Shown piece after piece: positions 10,359-21,293 of a stretch of 64,000 nt of DNA. The first letter of the stretch is position 1. Every line of letters begins with the position of its first letter. Made by a program: the position numbers and the translations under genes. The notes beneath the pieces are model-generated. The model was not told where the DNA came from. It saw only the letters and a list, made by a program, of their open reading frames with translations, and ran no database searches. This DNA comes from Geosiphon pyriformis (Eukaryota > Glomeromycota > Glomeromycetes > Archaeosporales > Geosiphonaceae), in NCBI GenBank assembly GCA_016748015.1, contig JAAOMT010000436.1, forward strand, positions 631,522-695,521, written 5' to 3'.

Positions 10359-12145
10359 TGAGTGAGGGGCAGAGACACTGAATGCGCACTTATACTATCC
10401 ACTTTGGCCAAAAGGCCCAGAACTGTTTCCATCAAACACTTCATGCTGTCTTCCAGCTTAGACACCGAAGACATATCAAAAGACACTGCTCCTGCAACAG
10501 TCCCACCACCAGTGGACACACCCGAGCCCTCACTTATCACTACATCTGCCCCTTGATTCTGTGATGAAGAGGTCACCAATGGTTAACATCCAGGGCTAGA
10601 CTGGGGAACCATTGGCCTGAGTGCATCCAACCTCTTAGCCAGCTTACCAACTTGCTCCGTGAGGCTGGCAAGACTGCGTTTAAAAGCAGCAAACCTATTG
10701 TTGACCTCCATCATAACTGGTAACGGCTTTATCTCCAAAAAAGAGCCATTATTCACCAAAACATTCTGACTAGAGAAGGGGAGAAAAGAAGACCTGCAAG
10801 CAACCTTTGTCCAAGAGAGACCACCAAAAGAGACTGGATGAGCAACTGGAGCTGAGCGTTTGGCATAGATGGCTGCCAGCCTGCTTTTATCTATGTCCGA
10901 GAAAGCCCTACATGACGAATTACCAGAAGAAAATTTCTCACCAACTACACAATCTAATGACGTATGACCCAACTTTTCACACTTGGCACATTTAACAGAA
11001 ATGAGACAAGACCAGTGGAGATTGGCATTTCTAAGTACTGACATGATTCCCACAGCAGCATTCAATGATTCAGCAGAGTCGAAGCAAACAACAGCACACC
11101 TGGCCCAAGCATACATAACAGGATAATGATCAATGATGCATGTTTTTCCACCCACAGATCTAACAAAGTCCCAAATATCATGAGCATTAGTCCCTATTGG
11201 CAATATGTAGAGCAGTGCCCTATGTCAATTCCTTTTGTCCCACGCCTCTTTGTCTAAATCAGTCTTAGCCATGTGTACAGCATCTTTCTCAATCAGAATA
11301 GACCACTCAGCTGCAACCAAATCAGCCTGATCCAAATGCTCAAAATCTACCACTGCCTTCTGCCACAGCCTGATTAATTGCATCTTGATTGCCTTAACAA
11401 CTCCAAACTCAGATAGCGCAGCATGCACAGCCTCAGCTGACATTTCAATCAGAATTTCTTTTATGACCACAGCCTGATCTGACCACCCAGAAGATTTTTT
11501 GAGATTAGTGTTTACTAGGATTTTCGCACTTGCAGCCTTATCAGTAGCTTTCATAAGACTCGATTCGGAAGTGAATGTCACTTTGATGATCCCTGAAAAT
11601 TTTGAGGGGGTAGACACTCCCCCAAAACCATTGATTTCAGAAAATAATTTTCTTACCACTACAAGCTTTTTCTGAGAAGATTTGCTGGCCACCTTATCCA
11701 AGCCAATATCCAATGTAAATAACCTTCTAACTGAAACATTAACCAAGTTTTTTATAAGAGGGGGGAGTTCAAGAGGAGCATCTGAAAGAATACCATTATC
11801 ATTACTACTCTTTGAGAAATCAATCTTTCCCAATGGCTTGCCCAATGCCTTCTTGGTTTTAACTTTTGAACTTGTGGGTGCCTGATCATGATTCCCACCA
11901 GCCAGAACACCACTTTCACCATAATCAAAGCTGGTCTTCTCCACCAGACACTCCTTTTCCATATTAACACTCTCAGACTCAGTAGTGTCCCCAGTCTCTG
12001 AACCCCATGAACAAACATCAGGAGCTTCAGCAGCAACCCTTTTATTATCAACATCCTCTGCCAACACACTTCTCTTCCTTTTTTTCCTCGATGCAACCGC
12101 CTTGAAGCCACTCTTAGAACCAAAAACTTTAGCAGTTTTTTTCAT
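10355..12145 (-). pseudogene. L-a ORF1 with CCHC knuckle
   Basis: ORF1 of the LINE, an RNA-binding nucleocapsid-like protein. It starts MKKTAKVFGSKSGFKAV with a very basic N-terminus, passes a Ser/acidic region, and has an RRM-like segment (VVIKEILIEMSAEAVHAAL; later CAVVCFDSAESLNAAV). A CX2CX4HX4C knuckle reads CAKCEKLGHTSLDC (about 10945-10990). A coiled-coil-like C-terminus follows (FAAFKRSLASLTEQVGKLAKRL). Stops at about 11222 and 10580 break an otherwise single frame of about 596 codons. The final TGA overlaps the ORF2 ATG. Confidence 0.85.
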
Positions 12146-12300
12146 AACAGTAATAACAAAGCCAACAGTAGTCTCATAATTGAAGAACAGTTTTGATTTA
12201 TCATACTGAATGGTAAAAAACTTCTCTTGAGAAAACTTTTGACTCTTTTTTTGAAAATTTTGGATGAAAAGAAGAAAGAAGTTTTTTATTTATATAAGAA

Positions 12301-15300
12301 TATTTATATTAAGATTGAATTCAGATTTTATAAGTGCTAAAATTATAGTAATTATAAACAATAATTTGGCTAAATATGTTTTTAAGATTTTTAAGATTTT
12401 AAACAGATTTTTATTGATATAGTTATTTTTTAAAAATAAATAGTTTATTATAGTTTTGAATTTATATATTAGTACTACTTTAAAAAAAATTAAAGCAAGT
12501 TTAAGTTGTTAATTTTATGATGATTAATATATTAAATACAAATATTTTTGTGGTTTTAAAAAAAAATTCAATAAAAATAATTGTAAATATAGTATTTATT
12601 TTAAGAAATTTTTAGATTTAAGTTTATTTAATTTATTTAATAATTCAATTTTACATAAAGTACTAATATAATCCAATTTTAAAAATATTAAAAAGTATAT
12701 AAATTTTATTTTAATCAATAATAGATTAATAAATTTAATTCTTAATTAAAAAAAATTTTGATTTTAGTGATTATTTTTTTACAGACTATTTAATGTTATT
12801 AATAAATATTGGTTTAAAAAGTATTTTATATATTTAAATTAGTTTTATGTATAAACAAACCAATAAAAACAGATAAAAATACAAAGTAGATAATATTAAT
12901 AGAAAAGTATAAAAAAAGTTTAACAGTTTATCTTTAAAAATTACTTTATAAATTGTTAATAATTTTAAAATTAATATAAAAATTTTGATTTTAATAGTAT
13001 ATAAATAAATTTTGCCAAAATTTTATATAATACAACAGATATAGTATTATTAAAAACATAGTCTTATAATAAAAATTTGATTAAAAATATTGAATTTTTT
13101 AAATTTTATAAATTAGAATTATTTATATTTAAGATTGTAAAAACATTTAAATTAAATAATATAAAAGAATTTAATTTTTTGGTATGTAAATAGATTGGAC
13201 TTAATTTAAATCTGATTGTAAGTTTTCAAAATTTGTTGAATGCTAAATTTAATAGTTATAAAATTAAATAAATTTTGGTTTAATTTAAAAAAACCTATAA
13301 ACATTATAAAATATTTAAATTTAAAGTTATAATAAATTTGCACATAAAAAATACCATTAGTAAATATATAAAAACTTTTATTAATAATAAAAACTTTATA
13401 ATTAAAAGTATATTAGATTAGCTTTTTAAGAAAATTGTTTTAAATTATTTAATTAATAGTAATAAGCTGATTTTGGAATTTGTTAAAATTAAAAACAAAG
13501 TAAATTTGTTTATAAAAGAGTAAACCAAAAAGCAAATTATTAAAAATGTGAATTTTTTTTGTTAGTATAATTAGTTTATTTTAGATTATATTAATAATAT
13601 TATATTCTTTAATATTATAAAACAAATTGGTCTTAATAAGTTTTTATTAGTTAATAAAATATAAAAAAACTGTAGTAATTTTGTTTTGGTATAGTTCTTA
13701 AATTTTTTAAATATGTATTTGTTAAAAAAAAAATTCTTAATATTTGAAAAAAGTATGAATTTTTATGATTTTAAAGTTTTATAAATGTAAAAACATTTTA
13801 ATTGAAACTGTTAAAAAAATTTTGTTAAAAATTCTGTCTGATCAAATTTTTATGGCTTGTAATAAGTATAATGTTTTTAAAAAAAACAATTTTTCAATAA
13901 TAAAGAATATATTAATTCAATTTTTTGTGTTTGTAATAGTTTTGTTATTAAAAATTATTAAAAAAACAGAAAAATAGAATTGGTTTTTTAAGATATATAC
14001 AAAGTTTATAATTTTATAAGATAGTTATATTTAAAAAACAGTTTAAAAAAAATTAAAATATATAGCAAATTTATTGGATTTTTTGGATATATTTACAATA
14101 ATTATTGTTATTAATAGAAATTTAAGTAATCAATTAGCATAAAATTATTCTTATAATTTTTATTATTAAGTAATATATATTATTATTTCAATTTATTATT
14201 TATTATTTTATTAATTATCCAATTTATTATTTAATTAATATTTAATTTATATAAAATACAAATGTAATCAAATTGTAATAATTAAATTATACAATATTTC
14301 GAATTATATAACATTTAAAATTCACCAAAATATTTAAAAATTCGAAAAAATATTTAATAATTTACCAAAATAATTAATAATTCACAAAAATAACTTGTAA
14401 TTTAATAAAATATATTTTTAGTTTGTTGAAATATTAAAAAAAATATACTAAATTATAAAATAGTATTATAACAAATTATATTAAAGAAAAGCTTTATTTT
14501 TTAAAAAATGTATTTTACTTAAAATTATTTACCAAATATTTTAGCTTAAAATCATTTTTTTTACAAATCAATTTAATAAACTTATTTTGAAATCCCAATT
14601 TTTAATTATTATTATTTTAAAATTAATTATTTTGCACTAATATTTTAAAATTGAATTTAAAAAAAATTTTTTGAACACATTTTTTTTTTTTTTTTTTGGT
14701 TTATTTTTTTTTTATATTATTAAGTAATCTACAGTTAAAATTTTCTGTAAAAGAGTTAACTTTTATAGTAAAGTAATTACATATTATTTGAAAAGCTTAC
14801 AAATAAAATTTTTTTATAAAAAAATTAACTTTTATTGTAAAATAACTATATAAAATAATTGACACAAAATTGGTTATTTTATTATAAATTCAATAGCATA
14901 TATAATTTAAAGTATAAAAAAATACTTTTGAAAAAAAATTAGTTTAAAAAAATACTTTTGAAAAAAAATTAGTTTATTAAAAGTTTATTAATTTTTTTTA
15001 AACAGCAAAATAATATTAATAATATTAAAAAAAAAAGTGGAAAAATCTTTAGTAATACTATATAAATAGAATTATAACAGATTTAAACTTATAAATAGTT
15101 ATAAAATTTATGATAATTTGGATTAAAATTAAATGTTTTTTGCTTTTTTTTTGGAAAATATTTTATGATTTTTTTTTATGTAAAATAAAAAAGCATAAAG
15201 TTTTTTATAGATATTAAATATATTTAAAAATTTTTATAAAAACTGGCAAAATTGAATCTAATACTGAATTAATTTTGTATTTAATTACTGGTGCTTTTAT

Positions 15301-18250
15301 TAATGACATAATTTAAGTTAGTAATTATTATATAGCTATACAGAAAATTTTGAATATTATTAGTAAATTTTTTAAAACTAAAAAATTTTAATTAATACAG
15401 ATAAAACAATAGTAATCTCAGTTAATTCACAAATTAAAATTTTTTTTTTGTATATTAATAAATTTTTTATTATAATTACAAAACCAGATAAAGCTTATTA
15501 ATATTTAAACATTTTTTATTGACAAAAAGTTTTTCTATTCTCAATTTAAAAAGCTAATACAGATATAAAATTATTTTTAATAAACTATTTTTTTATTTAG
15601 TTTTGGTTGTATTATAGTTTATCATTAATTATAAAACTTAATTTGGTTTTATTAACAAAAACATATATAAAAAATAGAATTATTTAATTAGAAAAGTATT
15701 AAAATATAAATCTAATTTATTCAAAAACTTTTTAAGTAAAACAATTTATTATTTGTTTTTATATAACTTAAAATCATTTAATTAAGTATAAATTAAGAAA
15801 AAAATTGCTTTAATAATTTGTTTTGCTAATATTAAAAGCATTTTTGGTCGATTTTTATGTACAGATTAATAGATTTTTAAATTTTAAATTGGGTTTTTTA
15901 TAATTTTTTGTGGTATTTTATTAAACTTAAAATTAATTTTACAAACAACTTCCTAACAAATATTCAATATTTTTTATTTTAGATAAAATATTTTTATTTT
16001 AAATATGCTAAGATTTTAAAAATATTTTAAAATTGTCAAGTTTTTCAAATATTTTAAAATTATTTTTATTAATTAGCTTTTAAATAACTATGAATAATGT
16101 TTTAGTTAGAAAGATTTTTATTATTAAAAATATATAAATTTAAAAAATTCAATTTTTTCTTTGTTTGTTTGTGTTTTAAAGTTTATTTTAAATAATAAAT
16201 TAAATAAATATGATTTGTTATCTTTTAAAAAGTTTTTTTTATTTATGTATATAAAATATTAATGTTTTAACTTTTATTTATTTTAATTTATAAGCTTTTT
16301 TATTTAATATTTTAATTTTTATAAATAAATCTATTAAAAACTTTAATATATTTATTGTTATTAATAGTACTATTGTCTATTTTTAATATTGATTTGGATA
16401 TAAATATTGAAATTCATAATTTATTGTCTTTAATTTTAACTAAAATACAAGCTATTATTTTAATATTTGAATATATTTTATTATTATTTACTATTATAAT
16501 TTTTTTAGATGATTAAAACTGTTTAGATACTTATAATCTGAATTATTATTAAATATACTTAATTTTTACAATTGTTATTAAATATTATTATATTAAAAAC
16601 TTAATTAGATTTAAAAATATTTCTGTAAATTAAATAAAATTTAAAGTTATTCTGATATTTTAAACAATAAATAAACTAATATATTGGCAAAACAAACTAT
16701 ATTATTAAGGCTAATTTTTTTTTATACAAATTAAAAAAGCATTTTTGGTGGTTAATAATTAAGTAGTTTTTAATAATATGTATTATTTTGTTAAATTAAC
16801 AAGTAATATAATTAAGTAATTCTTATAAAAAATAAATTTAGGTTTAAAAATAATGGCTTTTTTGCTTATTAGTAATATTAATTAATATTTAACTGTTTTG
16901 GTTTGGTATTTTAATTTTTATATAACTACTAAATACATAAATAAATTTACTGTTAGCTTGTAAAATTATTTGATAAAAATTTTATATAAAAAATTATTAA
17001 TTGCTATTTAAAAACAGTTATATAATTGCAAATATTTAAATATATTATGTATATATTATAAAAAAATAGAATTTTTAGATTATATTTTGTTTGTGGTTTA
17101 AATTTGTTTACTTATTATATTTTGTTAGATAAATAAGTTTTTTATTAAAAATTTTTAACTAATATAAATTTAATATTATTAATAATACTTTAGATATTAA
17201 TATTAAATATTTTTAATATTAACTTATTTATAATTTTATATAAGATATTTATTTTTATTAAGTAATTAAAAAAATTAAAACAGCTTTTAATAATACTAAG
17301 TATATTAAACTAAAATTAATTAATTTTATACATAATTTAATAATTAATTACAAAAATTACGTATAATTATTTAATTCGAAACTTTAAGCAAAAATAAAAA
17401 ATAAAAGTTTAATTAGTAATAATAATATAATATGTATTAATATTATAAGTTTTTTAAATATTGTGTTTTATAATATTACAAATTTGTTAAAATAATTAAA
17501 GAACATGTTATTAATTTTAAGTTAAATACTAGTTATATGTTTTTTGTTAATACAGTTATTAATTTATTTGTTAATATAGTTTTATAGTATTGTTTTAATT
17601 GGCTAAATGGCTAATTACATATAAATTTTTAATTTTAAATAAAAGTTTTTTTATTTAATATAAAACTACAACATATTAATTTTAAATTACAATATATTAA
17701 AACAAAAATTAAACAATAATAATATTAATTAAAAATACAATTAATACTTTTTAATAAATTAATAAATAAAATATTTTAAAAAATAATAAAAATTATAATT
17801 ATTAAAATTATTTTTTTTAAAAAAATTGATTGTTGATTTAATATAATTAGTATTTAGAGTTTTTTTGGTAATTAAAATAATATTAAAGTTGTTTTTAATA
17901 AGTTTTTTAATAATCTTTTTACAAAAAAATCAACAAAAAATGGTTTAATAATAAACAAAATCTGTAACAATTAAAAAAAAGACCTTAACACATTTTTTTT
18001 AATTTTTTTTACTGAAAAAAATTTTTGGTTAATGCTTTTTTAATTATATTGACAAAAATAAAGAATGTTATTTTATTCTGATTATAAATAAAAATAAATA
18101 AAAATTTTATTTATTTATTATATTTAATTTACTTTAATAACAAAAATTATTTATATTAAAATAGTTTATTATTTTAAATAATAATTTACCAAATAATTTT
18201 ATTTGGATTACTTTTAACAATTAAATACAATTCTGCAGTTAATTGTATTC
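12301..18250 (+). mobile_element. AT-decayed LINE relic L-b
   Basis: A plus-strand LINE, truncated at its 5' end inside the endonuclease domain and reduced to very high AT content. The match to L-a is clear despite decay. The segment at 12330-12480 follows the L-a endonuclease codon by codon with G/C replaced by A/T. Positions 13765-13980 read ILIETVKKILLKILSDQ, matching L-a IALIETACKILSKILSDR. The RT active site survives as TGAFINDI near 15290. Position 17577 onward matches the 3' end of LINE L-d. It lies head to head with L-a. A decayed solo LTR (14106-15057) interrupts its RT. No ORF is intact. Confidence 0.82.
14106..15057 (+). repeat. Decayed solo LTR of family A inside L-b
   Basis: Read on the plus strand this 952-bp block follows the family-A LTR from end to end. 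It starts TGTTA; the AT-rich stretch TTATAATTTTTATTATTAA matches TTATAATTCTTATCATTAA; next come the repeat units near 14310-14400, then GAGTTAACTTTTATAGTAAAG for GAGTTGACGTTTACTACAA. It ends GTGG...AGTAATA for CCTCCAGTAACA. Its length is within 10 bp of the 958-bp intact LTR. L-b RT sequence resumes on both sides, so this is a solo LTR that decayed together with its host. Confidence 0.8.
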
Positions 18251-19024
18251 AAAATAATAAATAACTTATTTTTAACAATTTAATAATTAACATATGAAAA
18301 AATTTTTAAATCCAAACTAAAAAATAGATACATGCTTATAATATTGGTAGCTTAATTCAGGAGCAAATTCCTGCTGAAAAATTGTTTTTTAATTAATCCT
18401 TAAACATAAAAAATACATTATAAGATGTAATGCTGAAATTTTTAAATAAAATTTTAATAACCATGAAATTAATTTCTTGAAAATATTCTAGAAACTCAAA
18501 AAGTAAAATGTGATAAAAATAAATATTATTAAATATTATTGCAAAAACAATTGTTCTAAATGCTTTAAAACAAAAGTAAAATGTATTCCAACCTTTTGAA
18601 CGAATCAAAATTGCAAAAATTCAAGACCTTTGATAGGAAAATCGTGAAATAACGTGATTTAAGCAATAACCTGGTATTATACCAATTGTCAAATGGAGGG
18701 TTAGTGATGATGCCTTTTAGTATCAGTGCATTATCAGCTATCCCCTTTCGTGACTTCGTCCAACTGTTCGTCTTTGCCACTAACAAACAGGCCCCTAATA
18801 CGCTATTATCACGCCCACCTTAGTTAGCAACTTGGTTAGTTTTCAGTTATCATCCCTTTTATTTTTCATCAACTTATCCGCCACCCTCACTTACACAAAC
18901 AAGGGCAGTTTTGTTCTTAACCTCGACTAAAACCCATTAAAAGAGCACTGCTTCTTAGAATTCAACCTTTTCCCTGTGTCTCAAACTTGAGCATTTAAAC
19001 TTTATCGATCTTTAGATTCCCGCA
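18251..19024. other. Gene-poor stretch and STS1 5' region
   Basis: Composition changes from AT-decayed relic to unique sequence near 18.6 kb. A minus-strand reading of 73 codons (18565-18786, starting MLVAKTNSWTKSRKG) has ordinary codon composition in its first half but no recognised homology. It may be an exon fragment or a relic. The last 250 bp before the STS1 start presumably hold that gene's promoter; no motif is distinctive. Confidence 0.3.
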
Positions 19025-20393
19025 ATGAGCGACCACTCACCATGCATTCCTGTGCCACGAAACCTACACCAACCCACTTTTTTTCATCCCGGTAGTACAT
19101 TTCGCCCATTAAGAACTATCGAAGGTCTTCAATCACCCTTATCAAAATTCAACTTTAGAGAAAGAATAGCACTTTCTGTTGGGGTCGAAACCTTGTCAAA
19201 AGGTGCTTTTATTCGTTTTTGAATTTTATGATTGAAAAGGTTTCATCTTAGTTTTATTCTCGTCTTTTATTTTTTAGTTGCTGGTTGCAAGCGAAAACCT
19301 AGTGAGGATGATTTTGATATTTTTATGGGTGAATCTCGGAGTCCACCAGGTTCCCCGGGAGATAATCACTATAGCACACACGATATGGACAGAGAATATA
19401 CCGTCAAAAGGACGAAAACTGGGAATCTAAAAGAATTTCCCCTTAGCAAATTATTAGGTATACGATATTTTTGCTTAAGTTTATTTGTCGATTCAAATTG
19501 ACGTTACTCCTAAATAATCAATGGAATTATATATTTTTATCATTTCGCTTAATTGGAAATATTTAAGCAACTCTCGATAAACCACAACTTTTAGCTTTAA
19601 TAAATAACATTGTCGATGCGCATCCCGGCCTTCAGTCTGAAATAGCTTCCAATATACCTCGACCAACTATTCAATCGGTGTCTTCCGTATTCAACGGCCT
19701 TGAAAAGAAATTACAAGAGGCTTTTCCATATACGAAATGGGGGCTGAGTAAAGATGATTATAGCTTCAATAGAGTCAAACCAATTATACTTGAATTGAAG
19801 GTGGAAATTCCACTTCTGATGTTTATATGAGGCTATTCTTGTAAGCATTCATCAAATCGATATCTCGCATTGGGCTTAAATTTTTTTTTTTTAGGAAGTT
19901 ATATTGGATTATGCAGCTCACTTCACCTCACCAGATGAATTCCCAACTACCACATTCTCATTCCTCCATATTGCCAACAGCCTTGCATTTCGTTTACCCA
20001 ATTGGGAAAACAATATTCACAATGAAATCAAACGGGAACTACTAGTGAAGTTGTCTGATCATTGGAAAAAAGCGATTGATAATGCAGCCAGTAAGGTCAG
20101 CGACGGAAAGATATATGGGCAAATAGTAGTAAGCGAATGGGCCAAGAAGTAAGGGATTTATTTAAATTTTATGAATTACAGTAATATTCATAATTGAGCT
20201 ATTCTGATGAATTTTCAATAGCTTGGCTCAGCATAACAATGATTCGAATGGTATTTTCCAACAAGCCGTTGAAGTCTTTGTTGAAAAACTTGGATGGATA
20301 ATTGGTATCAACGAAACATCATCGTATTCGAACTACTCATCCCAATCTACTCCCAATCATTATCATCATTCGAATCCTGTGATGCCTGTCTAA
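19025..20393 (+). CDS. STS1: Cut8/STS1-type nuclear proteasome tether
   Basis: Cut8/Sts1 proteins anchor the 26S proteasome at the nuclear envelope and support degradation of nuclear substrates. Five exons are inferred: 19025-19202, 19278-19457, 19568-19800, 19895-20148 and 20222-20393. They join to 338 residues with GT/AG at every intron. The N-terminus is basic and disordered (VAGCKRKPSEDD, then a Ser/Pro stretch) as in the family. The conserved core starts at FPLSKLLATLDKPQLLALI and continues through SIFxG-like VSSVFNGLEKKL, YSFNRVKPIILELK, DYAAHFT and SFLHIANSLAFRLPNW to a C-terminal helical domain. The lysines near KRKP resemble the ubiquitination-prone N-terminus of S. pombe Cut8. Family assignment is firm; localisation is from family knowledge. 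Confidence 0.87.
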
Positions 20394-21293
20394 CTCCTGA
20401 ATACCAAGGAAAGGTCAACCCCATCAATTTAGTATTTCAGGTATATTGGGACGATATTTTAAGTCGCGAAAGTTCGAAAGCTTTTCTCGCTCTCTATATT
20501 CTGGACTTTGCTTATTAATCGGAAATATTTCCTGTTGGCTCAAAGGTCCATCTGTTCCCAATGAATAATTACTAACTCTGAACATACCTTTGATCCAAGA
20601 AGCTTATACCTAAAAACGCCCAGATAAATCAGTGTTTGGATAAGTCATGCCATTTACTTTTTCATTTCAATATAAATCATTTTTGTGCGAACGATGAAGA
20701 GCAAACATCCCAACTTTCAAATGAGAGCTCTTTTGTTTTTTTGGATAATTATTTGAGTGTTATTACTAATAATTCTAATTCAAAAAAGCTCATATCTGCT
20801 TTGATTAAGAATATCAAAGGTAGTCTCAACATCAAGTTTATGTTTGGATAAGCCACTGAGGCTTATCAATTTTTCTCGCATTACTTAGGAATGTTTACGT
20901 TTACAATGAACTCTCTTCATTCTGACCGCCAAGCCCGCAAGGCAGAATTACTTTCCCAAAGGATTAATGGTTGCCTTCGATTTTCTTCTGATCACTCGGC
21001 CAACATCTATCATTTTTATTTTAAGTATTTTGATCGATGATTTGTAATTTGCCAATTCCAAAAAAAAATCATTAATTATAATTACTGTACAATTCTAAGT
21101 TAATAATTTTTGAAATAGATTTTCAGCCAGTTTTTTCAACTCTCCATTGTCATACTATTAGAAACAAAGAGGCGCATAGGCTGAATTGTATTTCATAGAA
21201 TTTGCCATATAATTCCTCTGCGATTAAAAAACTTTACCCAAAGACTGTAATTAATTGCAAAAATAAAATTCTATGTTTCAAATAAAGAAAACC
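20394..21293. other. Intergenic stretch with an unrecognised ORF
   Basis: Between STS1 and the kinase, a plus-strand reading from 20636 (MDKSCHLLFHFNINHF) runs 71 codons to a stop at 20849. It continues in frame as ATEAYQFFSHYLGMF and LHSDRQARKAELLSQ to about 21040. The two parts together look like one degraded coding region of about 135 codons. I recognise no family; a retrotransposon gag relic or a lost gene are both possible. The rest is AT-rich spacer with the kinase 5' region. Confidence 0.3.

Larger units (their letters stand above)
6755..12300 (-). mobile_element. LINE (non-LTR retrotransposon) L-a, two-ORF type
   Basis: Minus-strand LINE with a 5' leader (about 12146-12300), ORF1 with a CCHC knuckle, and ORF2 with apurinic-like endonuclease, reverse transcriptase and RNase H. 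ORF2 is cut inside RNase H by the family-A LTR at 6754. It has normal base composition next to the very AT-rich relic on its right, so it is much younger. Stops but no frameshifts interrupt the two ORFs. The same family is recognisable in relics L-b and L-c, and a related one in L-d. Confidence 0.9.

Noticed and set aside
15281-15320. Reverse transcriptase box in L-b as a live gene
   Set aside because: FINDI is embedded in stop-rich, AT-decayed sequence with no surrounding ORF.
12301-18250. Head-to-head L-a and L-b as one LINE insertion inverted by twin priming
   Set aside because: The two halves differ hugely in AT decay, so they cannot be of one age.
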